Assembly (NCBI GenBank): GCA_035516155.1 | Contig: DATJAP010000018.1 | Span: 1-64,000, forward strand | Length of the DNA: 64,000 nt | Direction of reading: 5' to 3' | Origin: JAJYKN01 sp035516155 | Lineage (GTDB): Bacteria; Nitrospirota; UBA9217 | In this document: positions 27,563-37,464 of the stretch, piece after piece | Layout: every line of letters starts with the position of its first letter | Position numbering within the stretch: the first letter of the stretch is position 1 | The notes under the pieces: generated by a model | Databases searched by the model: none | What the model was told of the DNA's origin: nothing | Seen by the model: only the letters and a program-made list of their open reading frames with translations | Translations under genes and position numbers: made by a program

Positions 27563-27579
27563 TTGGCATAAGAATTGCT
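27563..27579 (+). promoter_or_regulatory. sigma-54-type promoter of the diguanylate cyclase gene
   Basis: TTGGCATAAGAATTGCT: -24 GG (27565-27566) and -12 GC (27577-27578) are exactly 10 bases apart, with the flanking TGGCA and TTGCT of the consensus. It sits 30 bases before the ATG, a natural distance. Confidence 0.7.
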
Positions 27580-27608
27580 GTAAACAAATATGAGAAAGGA
27601 CGGGGACC

Positions 27609-28706
27609 ATGAGTTACTCCATAAAAAAACTCCTGAATAACGCTAAAACGGCTGTTGAGCTCGGGTACCGCATTGTTCGCGGCATCGATTACCAGGCCTT
27701 GAATCAGTATATACTCAATATAAATAAATATAAGGAGGTTGATGCGATTCTTCATGAAGTATCCCGATGTTTGAAGGACATTCTGAATTACGAACTTTTC
27801 GGATTTGCACTTATGAAAGGGAGTTCCACGGACCTGTGGATTGATCCCCGAGTGTGGAGTGAAGAATTTTCCGCTTTTGTGCAGCGTGATTTTTGTAGTC
27901 AAAAAATTGACTATACTATGCGGTGGTTTGAGAAAATAACCTCGGAAGAGCGTCATAATAATGACATTATAAATGTAAATAACATTATTTCTTATAAAGT
28001 TATTGAGGGAAATTATTCTGCCAGGTTATATATTTCGCCGAAAAGAAAGATGCTCTATCACCACAATGTAATCATCAGCACCATCATCAATTCCATCAGC
28101 ATAGCCCTCGAAAAGAACCTAAATATTCAGCAGCTTGAGAATGCGGCAGCGATCGATCCTTTGACGAGTTGCTACAACCGCCGCGCCCTCAGCACGTTCT
28201 TCGAAAACGCCTCGGCCTATGCCCGCAGATACAAAAACGATCTGTCGGTCATCATGTTCGATATGGATAATTTCAAGGAGATTAACGATGTACACGGCCA
28301 TTTGGCCGGCGATGCGGTGCTCAGAGAAATAGCGGCGCTGATACCCTCTCTGGTGCGGAAGTCGGATTATTTCGTGCGATATGGCGGTGAGGAATTTCTG
28401 CTGGTTCTTCCCGATACGTCGCTCTATCATGCTGTACAACTTGCAGATAAACTTCGCCAGGCGGTTTCGGAGCATCCTATCAAAGTCGGGGATACGAATT
28501 TAATTGTATCGGCGAGTTTCGGCGTAGGGAGCCTGGAAAATAAGCAGGATTGCGAAAGCCTTCTGCAGGAGGCCGATGAACGTCTGTATAAAGCCAAAGC
28601 AATGGGAAAAAACATCGTTGTCCCGAGCCTGCTGCCCTGTTTCGCGGACAGGGAATTTGTTGCCGGAAATTTTGCCCCGAAATGCGCTCTTGCTCAGATA
28701 GCTTGA
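27609..28706 (+). CDS. diguanylate cyclase (GGDEF) with novel N-terminal region
   Basis: A 365-residue enzyme that makes cyclic di-GMP from two GTP. The GGDEF domain occupies about residues 180-345 (DPLTSCYNRRAL ... FDMDNFKEINDVHGHLAGD ... YGGEEF). The active site is GGEEF, and a product-inhibition site RxxD (RKSD) lies five residues before it, so activity is likely feedback controlled. Residues 1-170 show no named sensor domain and no membrane segment; the helix-strand pattern could be GAF-like. GAAAGGACGG precedes the ATG. The gene stands alone behind a sigma-54-type promoter and is more AT-rich in its 5' half than nearby genes. Confidence 0.9.
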   Translation: MSYSIKKLLNNAKTAVELGYRIVRGIDYQALNQYILNINKYKEVDAILHEVSRCLKDILNYELFGFALMKGSSTDLWIDPRVWSEEFSAFVQRDFCSQKIDYTMRWFEKITSEERHNNDIINVNNIISYKVIEGNYSARLYISPKRKMLYHHNVIISTIINSISIALEKNLNIQQLENAAAIDPLTSCYNRRALSTFFENASAYARRYKNDLSVIMFDMDNFKEINDVHGHLAGDAVLREIAALIPSLVRKSDYFVRYGGEEFLLVLPDTSLYHAVQLADKLRQAVSEHPIKVGDTNLIVSASFGVGSLENKQDCESLLQEADERLYKAKAMGKNIVVPSLLPCFADREFVAGNFAPKCALAQIA

Positions 28707-28966
28707 TTAAGTTATGAATTCTTGCCCTTCGGCTAATCCCATGTTCTTCCCGTGGCACAACTGCAGATCTTAGGATAAGGTTTTCTTCCCAAGATGTGTT
28801 TTTTTACCTATCGATGCCGATCTCTGTCGTCAAAAACACTGATCCGCAGTCGACTACATACTTGCAATTATCTTCGTTCAAACCCGTTTATGGCAAGTGA
28901 ATGCCGATTTCAAGCTCAACGAAGGGAAAAAATCTCCCAAGGCATAATTTTCTCTCACGTCGCCTG

Positions 28967-31477
28967 TTATGTAACATCCATGGGATCGCGCCATGCGCTT
29001 CCGTCGCGATAAAACATTCCGGTCCGCCTGATCCTGATCAATGTTGCCTGTTCCGCTTCCAATGAAAAGAGCTGGGCAACGACGTCCTGCACGCGGGGCT
29101 TAACCTGATGGTGGTCGATGAGTGTGATTTCAACTTCACGAGGATTGTCCGCCAATTTCACAATTGCCGATTCAATGCACGGCCGGATGTCTTTCTGCTT
29201 TCCCTCCCGTGAAACGATCACCGATGTGCGCGACAGGAATGAGACCAGCCTGTCCTGAAGATTATCCACGCTGGTAGCGGGAACATCAATTTCATAACGG
29301 TAACGGCTGATGCTGCCTGAAAGTGACGGTGTTTTCGAAGGGATCATCCGAGACTCCAGAATCCGCAATCCGTCGGGCAGGGTGCTGTTTAGCGCTTTTG
29401 TGGTCTCCAACAGATTGATGAATGCCGAAGTTTCCATATCAAGATATTCCGAGGTGCTCTCCATTCCCACGGAAATTGCGGGGCCAAACGCGATCTTCGG
29501 ATGGGGGTTAAAACCATGCGAAAAGGCAATCGGTACGCTGGCCCGCGCTGCAGCCCTCTGAAAGAGGTTCATGAGGTCGAGGTGGGACAGAAAACGAAGA
29601 CGGCCCGTTTTTGAAAATTTCACGCGAATGCGGTGGCGAGGCTTGACCTCCGCCGGATGGACCCGGCCTGCGCTGCCTGCACTGCCGGTATAGGCCATCT
29701 GTTGAATTTTCTGTATTGTTTTCGTTGGCATACCGAGCTGCGGTGTCCCGCCCTCCAGACACCCGATGCCGCAGGCCTCGCATTGGACGCGACAGTTTTC
29801 CGTAACGGTCTCCTCCACTGCACGACGGTATTCCTGCTGAAGAAATTTTTTCGTGACTCCGGTATGAATGAAATCCCAAGACAACGGTTCATCCTGGTCA
29901 AACTTCCGGCATGCATATGCGGCCGGGTCCATGCTGCACGCGCGGAACGCCTGCTCCCATTTCTTAAAATCAAAACACTCGGACCAGCCGTCGAACCGGC
30001 AGCCGAGGCGCACGGCTTCCTCGATGACCCTGCCGACACTGCTGTCGCCCCGGGCAAATGCACCCTCGATCAGACTGGTTTCCGGGTTGTGGGGCTTCAG
30101 CACAATGCCTTTCATCCGAAGGCCTTTTGCAAGATAGGCCTGCTTCGCCTCGATCATCTCACGCGTTGCCTGGCCGAACCACTGGAAGGGGGTGTGTGGC
30201 TTCGGAACAAACGTCGAGACCGTGATGTTGATCTGGACATGGCGTTTGGTAGCGGTTTTTCCGAGCGTGAGAAGATCCAGCGTCAGCCTGATAATGCCAT
30301 CGAGGTCCTCCTCGGTTTCCGTGGGGAGGCCGATCATGAAATAGAGTTTCAGGACGTTCCATCCGTTCGCGAAAATCGTCCTCGCCGCGCTCATCAGGTC
30401 TCCATCGGTAACGGGCTTGTTGATCACACGCCTCAGCCGCTCAGTCCCCGCCTCAGGCGCGAGCGTGAAACCCGTTTTGCGCACGTCGGCTACGGTGCGG
30501 ATCATATCGGGTGTGAGCGTGCCGATGCGGAGCGACGGGAGCGAAAGGGAAATCCGGTCGTCCCGATAGGTATCGACAAGGTCCCTCATCAACGTCTGGA
30601 TCCCGGAGTAGTCGCCGGAACTGAGGGCAGCGAGCGACAGTTCGTCGTAGCCGGTGCAGCGGATCGACTCGCCCAGAAGGTCCTTGACCCTCCCGGGACT
30701 TCGCTCCCTGTAGGGGCGGTAAATGATGCCGGCTTGGCAGAATCGGCACCCGCGAATGCATCCGCGCGCAACCTCAACGGTGACGCGGTCATGAATGGGC
30801 TTCATGAGCGGTACGAGGGGCTTGTTGGGATAGGACGCTGATTCGAGATCCTTGATGAAGCGCCTGCGGACGCTCTTACCGCCAAGCGACGGAACATAAA
30901 AGCCGGAGCGCTGCGAGAGTGCTTCTAGATATTCAGCCCTGCCAGGGTGCTGTTGGCGAAGCTCAATGATGGTGTGCAGATCTTCTTCCGCTTCGCCGAT
31001 AAAAAAAACGTCTATGAATTCTGAGAGCGGCCCGGGATTGACTGCGCAGGGACCGCCGGCCATGACCACCGGATGTCCCTCAAACCGATTTTTCCTGTGC
31101 AGGGGGATGCCGGCAAGCTCAAGACCGGCCAGAATATTAGAATAGGATAGCTCGTACTGGAGCGTGACCCCGATGATGTCAAACTCGGAGAGGGGGAGGT
31201 TCGACTCAAGGCTTCGGAGCGTTCTGCCCGAAGCGCGAAGTCGAGTCTCGTAATCCAGCCAGGGGGAAAAGACACGCTCGCAGGCTGTGTCGGTCCTGCT
31301 GTTTAAAATGTCGTAGAGGATGCGCAGCCCGATATGCGACATGCCGATTTCGTAGGCATCGGGAAAGAAGAGACAGACCTTGGTTTTGATCCGGGAGAGA
31401 TCCTTGTGAACCGCATTGATCTCGTTGTTGATATATCTGCTCGGCTTCGAAATGAGGGGGAGAAAATCTTCGTACAA
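28967..31477 (-). CDS. radical SAM protein fused to DUF2344
   Basis: An 836-residue protein of the TIGR03960/TIGR03936 type. Residues 1-200 form a B12-binding-like domain; a radical SAM core follows with the 4Fe-4S motif C-x3-C-x2-C in ARGCIRGCRFCQAG; residues from about 610 form DUF2344 (KFSKTGRLRFLSHLDLMNLFQRA). The function is not established; its steady neighbourhood with RNase G suggests RNA or tRNA modification (inference). The start is TTG at 31477, supported by GGAG five bases upstream. It follows rodA at 91 bases and is probably cotranscribed with the wall genes. A Cys cluster (CRVQCEACGIGC) before DUF2344 may bind a second Fe-S cluster. Confidence 0.9.
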   Translation of the reverse strand: MYEDFLPLISKPSRYINNEINAVHKDLSRIKTKVCLFFPDAYEIGMSHIGLRILYDILNSRTDTACERVFSPWLDYETRLRASGRTLRSLESNLPLSEFDIIGVTLQYELSYSNILAGLELAGIPLHRKNRFEGHPVVMAGGPCAVNPGPLSEFIDVFFIGEAEEDLHTIIELRQQHPGRAEYLEALSQRSGFYVPSLGGKSVRRRFIKDLESASYPNKPLVPLMKPIHDRVTVEVARGCIRGCRFCQAGIIYRPYRERSPGRVKDLLGESIRCTGYDELSLAALSSGDYSGIQTLMRDLVDTYRDDRISLSLPSLRIGTLTPDMIRTVADVRKTGFTLAPEAGTERLRRVINKPVTDGDLMSAARTIFANGWNVLKLYFMIGLPTETEEDLDGIIRLTLDLLTLGKTATKRHVQINITVSTFVPKPHTPFQWFGQATREMIEAKQAYLAKGLRMKGIVLKPHNPETSLIEGAFARGDSSVGRVIEEAVRLGCRFDGWSECFDFKKWEQAFRACSMDPAAYACRKFDQDEPLSWDFIHTGVTKKFLQQEYRRAVEETVTENCRVQCEACGIGCLEGGTPQLGMPTKTIQKIQQMAYTGSAGSAGRVHPAEVKPRHRIRVKFSKTGRLRFLSHLDLMNLFQRAAARASVPIAFSHGFNPHPKIAFGPAISVGMESTSEYLDMETSAFINLLETTKALNSTLPDGLRILESRMIPSKTPSLSGSISRYRYEIDVPATSVDNLQDRLVSFLSRTSVIVSREGKQKDIRPCIESAIVKLADNPREVEITLIDHHQVKPRVQDVVAQLFSLEAEQATLIRIRRTGMFYRDGSAWRDPMDVT

Positions 31478-31568
31478 GTGAGCTCCATTGAGGACGTAAA
31501 GAGCCTGGAGTGTCGGGCGATTGTCGCGGCGATGCGTATGCTCTTGCGCAACGCCCTTCGAACATTTA

Positions 31569-32699
31569 TTAGTAAAACAGCATAAACCGTCTTGCCTGGA
31601 TATTCAAGAGCAATCCGAGTGCGAGAAAGGTCGTGATAATGGATGTCCCTCCATAGCTCACGAGAGGAAGCGGAACACCGACGACAGGCACGATGCCCAC
31701 TGCCATGCCGATATTGATGAAGACATAGAGCGATATCATGGAGACGATTCCTCCGGCCATGAGAACCCCGAGGCGGTCCTTGGCATTCTTTGCCGTGTCC
31801 ACGCCGACTAGGAGCAGAGCCAGGTACAGCACGATCAGCACACTTGATCCGACCAGCCCCGTTTCCTCGGCGATGACGGCAAAGATAAAATCGGTATGCC
31901 GCTCGGGCAGGAATGCCATCTGGCTCTGTGTTCCCTTGCGGTATCCTTTGCCCGTGATCTGGCCCGATCCTACGGCTATCTTTGCCTGGTTTGCATGATA
32001 GCCGCTTCCCAGCGGATCGGAGCTTGGGTCGATAAATGCCTTGATCCTGTTCTGCTGGTAGGGCTTTAGGGACCCCCAGATCTTGTGCCGGACAGGCGAA
32101 ACGAGAAAAACCAGCGACCCGATGAGAGCCATGGTAAGCAAAACGATCAAGACCGATCGCAGATGGATGCCCGCCAGGATGACGATCAGCGACGTCGTAA
32201 GCAAGAGCATGAGCGCCGTACCAAGATCGGGCTGCTTGAGGACCAACACCAGCGGGACGAGGACCATGGCCACGGGGACGGCCAGTTCTTTTAACTCATA
32301 GCCGCCGCGCCTCGGGTCCTCGGCGAAGAACCGCGCGAGAGCAAGCGTAAGTGACAGCTTTGCAAATTCCGACGGCTGGAACACGAAGGGGCCGATGGCG
32401 AGCCAGCGCTGCGCTCCCATGCCGGTTTTCCCAAAGATCATAACGAGGAGCAAAAGAAAGATTGAGCCAGCGTAGAAAATATATGCGAATCGGCCTATGG
32501 AATGATAATCGGGGATGAGCATGAGGAACATGATGATGACACCGAAGGAGATCCAGACAACTTGCTTGAAAAAAAGGGGCGACGGCCCGCGCACGGTGTA
32601 GGTAGCGCTGTACACCGCGGCGAGCCCTAATGCCGAAATCGTGAGCACGAGACCGACCATGCCCCAGGGTAAATTAGTGAACCATCTTTGACGCAACAT
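31569..32699 (-). CDS. rodA: rod-shape SEDS peptidoglycan polymerase
   Basis: A 376-residue inner-membrane SEDS protein, the glycosyltransferase that polymerises lipid II for the elongasome. About ten transmembrane helices; signatures are PFVFQPSEFAKLSL, KQPDLGTALMLL, LPERHTDFIFAVIAEETGLVGS and PLVSYGGTSI near the end. It works with PBP2 (mrdA), whose 3' end it overlaps by 26 bases. Its ATG has GGAGT ten bases upstream. Length matches the family (about 370). Confidence 0.95.
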   Translation of the reverse strand: MLRQRWFTNLPWGMVGLVLTISALGLAAVYSATYTVRGPSPLFFKQVVWISFGVIIMFLMLIPDYHSIGRFAYIFYAGSIFLLLLVMIFGKTGMGAQRWLAIGPFVFQPSEFAKLSLTLALARFFAEDPRRGGYELKELAVPVAMVLVPLVLVLKQPDLGTALMLLLTTSLIVILAGIHLRSVLIVLLTMALIGSLVFLVSPVRHKIWGSLKPYQQNRIKAFIDPSSDPLGSGYHANQAKIAVGSGQITGKGYRKGTQSQMAFLPERHTDFIFAVIAEETGLVGSSVLIVLYLALLLVGVDTAKNAKDRLGVLMAGGIVSMISLYVFINIGMAVGIVPVVGVPLPLVSYGGTSIITTFLALGLLLNIQARRFMLFY

Positions 32700-34488
32700 T
32701 CTTCAAATACTCCTCAATGACACGCTTTGCCACCGGCGCTGCCGCGCTGCCGCCGTGCCCGCCGTGCTCGACGAGAACGGCGACTGCGATTTTCGGGTTC
32801 TCCACCGGCGCGTATGCGATGAACCATGCATGGTCCCTGTTTTCTTCAGCCAGCTTCCGGCCCGCGACTTTTTGTGCGATGACCTGGGCTGTTCCCGATT
32901 TCCCGGCCACCGTCGCAATCGGTGTCTCGGCGGCGTGGCCGGTGCCTCCGGGCTCGACTACGACGCCGGCGAGGGCCTGACGCACCACGTCTAGCGCAGC
33001 GGGATCAATGGTCACTTTGCTCTTTATGACGGAAGGAAACGTTTTGACCTCCCCGGTCTCCCGGTTTCGCGTTTCCATCAGCAACCGGGGGCGATAGAAA
33101 GATCCGCCGTTTGCTATGACGCTCATCAGCTGGCATGCCTGGATCGGGCTTACGAGGACATATCCTTGACCAATGGAATTAATGAATGTGTCACCGCCGT
33201 ACCAATCTTCGCCGGTCCGTTTCTTTTTCCATGCTGTTGTCGGGATCAGGCCCGGTTTCTCGTCGGGCAAGGGAATGCCCGTGAGGCTTCCATATCCGAG
33301 TTTTTTTGCATACGCGGCAACGCGATCCCATCCGATCCGCTCTCCCATGGTATAGAAGTAGACGTCGCAAGATTCGACAAGGGCCCGGTGAAGCGAGATC
33401 GAACCATGGCCGTCCCGTTTCCAGCATCGGAACGAGTGTCTGCCGCTCGAGAGAGATCCTCGGCAGATGACCTTGTCATCGGGCTTGATCACGCCGTACT
33501 CAAGACCCGCAAGCGCAACGATTATCTTGAAGGTCGAACCAGGAGGATAGACGCTTTGAATCGCGCGATTGTACAGAGGGTGGGCGGGGTCGTTGGAAAA
33601 GCGGACCCAGTCTTTCGGAGAAATCCCGCGCGGGAACAAGTTGGGATCGTAGTTAGGGTGGCTGGCAATGGCCAGAATTTCACCGCTGTTGGGATCCATG
33701 GCCACCACGGCGCCCGACCGATCCCCCAACCCCTCCTCGGCAGCTTTTTGAGCGTCGAGGTCGATCGTGAGGTATAGGTCTATGCCGGGCTGGGGTTCTT
33801 CGATTCCCAAGTCCTTCACTTTTCTCCCCGCCGCATTCACCTGGATCATGCGTCGTCCCGGTGTTCCGCGAAGATACTTGTCGTATAGTTTTTCAAGGCC
33901 TGCCTGGCCCGTGAGCAGGCCGAGATCGGACTGGTCCTGCTTTCGCTCGGCTTGCGTGACTTTGCCGATATAACCTAGCTGATGCGATGCAAGACCTTCA
34001 TAGGGGTAATGCCTGAGGTGCTCTGGCTCGACGATTGTCCCCGGAAGATCCTCCTGGTGCGACTCGACGAGGGCAACTTCGTTCCATGGCGCTTCCTCCC
34101 TGATCTTGACAGGTTCATAATTGGTCCGAACGGGCGCCGCGTCGTCGAGCGCCGTACGGATGGAAGTCTCGTTGATTTTCACAATGGAGGATATTTTCCG
34201 GATCGTGCTGTCTAGATCCTGCGCGTCTTCCGGAACGAGCGAAATGTCGAAGGTGAGTACATTTTCCACCAAGGGCCTGCCGTAACGATCATAGATGATA
34301 CCCCGCGGTGGCCGGATTTTTACCGGCCTGATGCGGTTGCTCTCCGCCTGCTCGTAGTAGTAGTCGCCCTTGACGGCCTGAAGGTACCAGAGTCGCGCGA
34401 ACAGCAAAAGCGTAAAGATGGCGATGAATATCGCGAGCAGAGGGAGCCTTTTCTGAATGTCCGCCGGATTGTCGTGCTGGTGCAGCAT
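32674..34488 (-). CDS. mrdA: penicillin-binding protein 2
   Basis: A 604-residue class B penicillin-binding protein that cross-links peptidoglycan in the elongasome. One N-terminal transmembrane helix (LPLLAIFIAIFTLLLFARLW), a pedestal domain with RGIIYDRYGRPL, and a transpeptidase domain with the active-site Ser in PPGSTFKI (SxxK), the SCD motif in VESCDVYFY and KSGTAQV. It directly follows mreD (adjacent ends) and overlaps rodA. Length is a little below E. coli PBP2 (633). No odd features. Confidence 0.96.
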   Translation of the reverse strand: MLHQHDNPADIQKRLPLLAIFIAIFTLLLFARLWYLQAVKGDYYYEQAESNRIRPVKIRPPRGIIYDRYGRPLVENVLTFDISLVPEDAQDLDSTIRKISSIVKINETSIRTALDDAAPVRTNYEPVKIREEAPWNEVALVESHQEDLPGTIVEPEHLRHYPYEGLASHQLGYIGKVTQAERKQDQSDLGLLTGQAGLEKLYDKYLRGTPGRRMIQVNAAGRKVKDLGIEEPQPGIDLYLTIDLDAQKAAEEGLGDRSGAVVAMDPNSGEILAIASHPNYDPNLFPRGISPKDWVRFSNDPAHPLYNRAIQSVYPPGSTFKIIVALAGLEYGVIKPDDKVICRGSLSSGRHSFRCWKRDGHGSISLHRALVESCDVYFYTMGERIGWDRVAAYAKKLGYGSLTGIPLPDEKPGLIPTTAWKKKRTGEDWYGGDTFINSIGQGYVLVSPIQACQLMSVIANGGSFYRPRLLMETRNRETGEVKTFPSVIKSKVTIDPAALDVVRQALAGVVVEPGGTGHAAETPIATVAGKSGTAQVIAQKVAGRKLAEENRDHAWFIAYAPVENPKIAVAVLVEHGGHGGSAAAPVAKRVIEEYLKNVASKMVH

Positions 34489-35001
34489 TTATAACTCCTT
34501 CAGGATATCCCTTCGTTTCAGCAGGCGAAGGATGTCTCGCCTGTTGGCAAGGCGAAGCAAAAGAAAGCAGAGCACGCTTGTATAGATCGCCTGGGGAACC
34601 AGGCGGCCCGCGATCATGGTGAAAAAGGGGACCTCTCCGTAGATCGCCTGCAGGAAGATCGAGATAACAATGCCCTCGAGCAGGCTAAAGACGGTCAGAA
34701 AGAGCACGATCACCGGATTGGAAATATCGAGCACACGCGAACCGAGTAATCCCGCGCCAAGACCTACAAGTCCCCGCGTCAATCCCGAGAACCCGAAAAG
34801 ACTCGCGGAGCCGATATCCTGCACCAAGCCGATGCTAATCCCCGCCAGCGCCGCCTCGACAGGGCCGGTTAGCAGTCCGATGATGAACAGGACGGCTAGG
34901 GCAAGGTCTGGCTTGATGCCGAAGACGGAGAGGGGATCGAGGAGGGTCGATTGAAACGGAATGATAAGCATCAGGATAAAGGCATATACGTACGGTTTCA
35001 T
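34489..35001 (-). CDS. mreD: rod-shape protein MreD
   Basis: A 170-residue inner-membrane protein with about five transmembrane helices (YAFILMLIIPFQSTLLDPLSV at the start, then LALAVLFIIGLLTGP). It links MreC to the elongasome. It overlaps mreC by 4 bases and ends one base before mrdA, so the three are coupled. Identity rests on size, topology and position as much as on sequence, since MreD is poorly conserved. Confidence 0.92.
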   Translation of the reverse strand: MKPYVYAFILMLIIPFQSTLLDPLSVFGIKPDLALAVLFIIGLLTGPVEAALAGISIGLVQDIGSASLFGFSGLTRGLVGLGAGLLGSRVLDISNPVIVLFLTVFSLLEGIVISIFLQAIYGEVPFFTMIAGRLVPQAIYTSVLCFLLLRLANRRDILRLLKRRDILKEL

Positions 35002-35804
35002 TTCGTGAGTACCAGCGCTTCTTCCAGGCGGGAAAACTGGACGGCGGGCTTGACCACGACGGTCTGGAATACCTCGGCCTCCCGTTTAACTACCTTGGCG
35101 ACCGTTCCGACGGCAAGGCCTTTCGGATAAATGCCGTCGAGTCCCGAGGTGACCACGAGGTCGCCTTCCTGAATGTCGGCATAGTAGGAAACGTATTTAA
35201 GGGCGCAGTTAACCAGCTTGCCTTCGAGCAGGCCCTCTTCCCGGTTTCGTTGAACCATAACGGCGACCGTACTCCCGGGGTCGGTCAGGAGAAAAACTTT
35301 TGAGGTGCCGGGCAGAACCGTCTCGACCCTGCCGACCACGCCGTCGGCCGTAATGACGGCCATGTCCTTCTGAATCTGGTCGTTGGAACCTTTATTGATA
35401 GTGACAGTGCTCGAGGCGGGTGAGAGCTCTTTGCCGATGACTTGAACCGCGATTGTGGAGGGTGGCTGCAATTTCTTGAAGTTCAGCATCTCCCTGAGCC
35501 GGTTATTCTCGAGAAGGAGTTCGCTCGTCTCCCCGTTTTTGATTCTCAGGCGGCCGATCTCCTCCTGGAGTTGCTGGTTCTCCTGCTCGGTGTTGACAAG
35601 AAAAATGTACTCTCTGCCGATCGACACGACGGTGTTGAACGGCCAGATTATAATGCGTTCGAGGAATCCTGAAACAGCGAGGACCGGTCTTTCCAGGAAC
35701 GTGTACCGTCCCTTCTTGACCTGCACGGTGACAAGCCAGAACAGGGTTGTGAAGAGAAGGAGAAGAATGATGCTTTTTTTGTTTTTTACAATAAACCCAT
35801 TCAT
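34998..35804 (-). CDS. mreC: rod-shape protein MreC
   Basis: A 268-residue bitopic protein: one N-terminal membrane helix (KSIILLLLFTTLFWLVTVQ), a coiled coil around residues 70-110 (EQENQQLQEEIGRLRIKN), and the beta-barrel periplasmic domain with VITADGVVGRVETVLPGTSKV, VNCALKYVSYYADIQEGDLVVTSG (shown in part) and IYPKGLAVGTV. It activates PBP2-RodA. It lies 19 bases after mreB and overlaps mreD by 4 bases. Length matches the family. Confidence 0.95.
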   Translation of the reverse strand: MNGFIVKNKKSIILLLLFTTLFWLVTVQVKKGRYTFLERPVLAVSGFLERIIIWPFNTVVSIGREYIFLVNTEQENQQLQEEIGRLRIKNGETSELLLENNRLREMLNFKKLQPPSTIAVQVIGKELSPASSTVTINKGSNDQIQKDMAVITADGVVGRVETVLPGTSKVFLLTDPGSTVAVMVQRNREEGLLEGKLVNCALKYVSYYADIQEGDLVVTSGLDGIYPKGLAVGTVAKVVKREAEVFQTVVVKPAVQFSRLEEALVLTK

Positions 35805-35823
35805 CCCGCAGGCCGTTTCCGCA

Positions 35824-36849
35824 CTACATCATGACCTTTTTCAGGATCTGCTCATCATCGAGGACCTTGCCGGCTCCGAGCGCTACGCAGGTGAGCGGGT
35901 CCTCGGCGATGATGATCGGGAGCGATGTTTCCTCGCGCAAAAACACGTCCAGTCCTTTGAGCAGCGCGCCGCCCCCCGCAAGCACGATTCCCTTGTCCAC
36001 GATGTCGGCCGAAAGCTCCGGCGGCGTATTTTCAAGGGCCAGCTTGATGCCGTTCAGGATCTGGCTGACCGGCTCCGCAAGCGACTCGCGCACCTCATCG
36101 TCATCGAGGATGAGCGTCTTGGGGATGCCTGATACGAGATCACGGCCCTTGATCTCCATGGTGTGACGGTCACTGTCTGTTTTATAGGCAGATCCCAGCT
36201 CCATCTTGATCGATTCTGCCATCATCTCACCGATGAGCAGATTGTATTTCCGCTTGATGTAGTTGATGATAGCTTCATCCATCTTGTCGCCACCCACGCG
36301 GATGGCTTTGCTGTAAACAACGCCGTCCATGGATATGACGGCGATGTCCGTGGTGCCGCCGCCGATGTCGACAATCATGTTCCCCGAGGGCTCCGATATG
36401 GGCAGGCCCGTTCCAATAGCCGCGGCCACGGGCTCTTCAATCAGGTAGACATCGCGTCCGCCCGAGGAAACCGCGGCGTCCTTGACGGCGCGCTGCTCCA
36501 CCTGGGTGATGCCGGATGGAACTCCGATAACAATCCGGGGCCGCATGAAGGATTTCCGGTTGTGCACGCGCTGGATGAAGTATTTGAGCATTTCCCCAGT
36601 ATAGTCAAAGTCTGAAATGACCCCATCCTTGATGGGGCGGATTGTTTTGACGTCGCCGGGCGTCCGACCGAGCATCCGCTTCGCCTCGGAGCCGACGGCA
36701 AGCACCTTCCCCGATTTGGATGATATGGCGACTACGGAAGGCTCATTGCACACGATCCCTTTGCCCTTCACATACACCAGCGTGTTCGCGGTACCGAGAT
36801 CGATGGCCATGTCGTTCGAGAACCAGCCCATGATAGAATTAATGATCAT
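35824..36849 (-). CDS. mreB: rod-shape actin homologue MreB
   Basis: A 341-residue bacterial actin that guides lateral wall synthesis on the cytoplasmic membrane. Motifs: DLGTANTLVYVKGKGIV (phosphate 1), the central IVDIGGGTTDIAVIS (phosphate 2) and IVLAGGGALLKGLD (adenosine). The N-terminal MIINSIMGWFSNDMAIDLG carries the short amphipathic membrane-binding segment. It is the first gene of the mreBCD-mrdA-rodA operon. GGAGT and GAAAGGAG-like sequences lie before the ATG. Confidence 0.97.
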   Translation of the reverse strand: MIINSIMGWFSNDMAIDLGTANTLVYVKGKGIVCNEPSVVAISSKSGKVLAVGSEAKRMLGRTPGDVKTIRPIKDGVISDFDYTGEMLKYFIQRVHNRKSFMRPRIVIGVPSGITQVEQRAVKDAAVSSGGRDVYLIEEPVAAAIGTGLPISEPSGNMIVDIGGGTTDIAVISMDGVVYSKAIRVGGDKMDEAIINYIKRKYNLLIGEMMAESIKMELGSAYKTDSDRHTMEIKGRDLVSGIPKTLILDDDEVRESLAEPVSQILNGIKLALENTPPELSADIVDKGIVLAGGGALLKGLDVFLREETSLPIIIAEDPLTCVALGAGKVLDDEQILKKVMM

Positions 36850-36975
36850 TGTCTCCAGAAACTCCTTTCAAAGAAACCTTCACCCCCCGCACCGGCGGAG
36901 CATACGAGTATGATTGAGAAGACACCCACCAGCGCCGTCTGTGCTGCCGGATGACCGGTTCCGTGATGTTGTTCT

Positions 36976-37464
36976 TCAGGGCTGTCGCGTATCAAGCGTT
37001 GACGCCGCACCGGATGGATTTGCGACGGGATGGTGCTGCGGTTCCTCCGATGTCCGCGTTGCAAGAGGGGACTGCTGGACCACAACTGTTCGCGCAATCA
37101 GATCGCCGACGCGCATGCCTCGCTCATCGCCGATAGCGGCAAGGCACTCGGCGCCGACAACGAGTGGGCCAAGGACCCATCCTGCATAGGGAATCAAAAA
37201 GAGAAGATAGGCTGCGGCGTAAGTAACATTTCTGATGATGGATTCCCGGTATGAAACGGAAGGGCCGGAGGGCTCCGACGTTGTTACGCGGATGCCGATC
37301 AGCTTTTTCCCGATGCTCTGATGTTCATACAGGCCGTCGCGAATAAGGATATATCCCGTGGCGGACAGAAAGCCAAGAACGTCCGGCAGCCGGGACAAGC
37401 CGACGATAAGCAGGAAATCCACAAAGCCTGCAACCGCTCTGGTTGTTAAGTCTACCCGTTGCAA
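36976..37464 (-). CDS. RDD family membrane protein
   Basis: A 162-residue RDD-domain protein with about three transmembrane helices (AVAGFVDFLLIVGL, NVTYAAAYLLFLIPYAG). It contains the family hallmarks RxxAxxxD near the start, QSIGKKLIGIRVTT and RVGDLIARTVVV. The start is a TTG at 37464 (MQRVDLTTRAVAG), chosen because AGGAGG lies four bases upstream and the domain begins here. The same frame is open for another 105 codons upstream, so a 267-residue product from 37779 is possible but has no recognised domain. Function unknown; some RDD proteins are ion antiporters. It lies just upstream of mreB on the same strand. Confidence 0.78.
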   Translation of the reverse strand: MQRVDLTTRAVAGFVDFLLIVGLSRLPDVLGFLSATGYILIRDGLYEHQSIGKKLIGIRVTTSEPSGPSVSYRESIIRNVTYAAAYLLFLIPYAGWVLGPLVVGAECLAAIGDERGMRVGDLIARTVVVQQSPLATRTSEEPQHHPVANPSGAASTLDTRQP

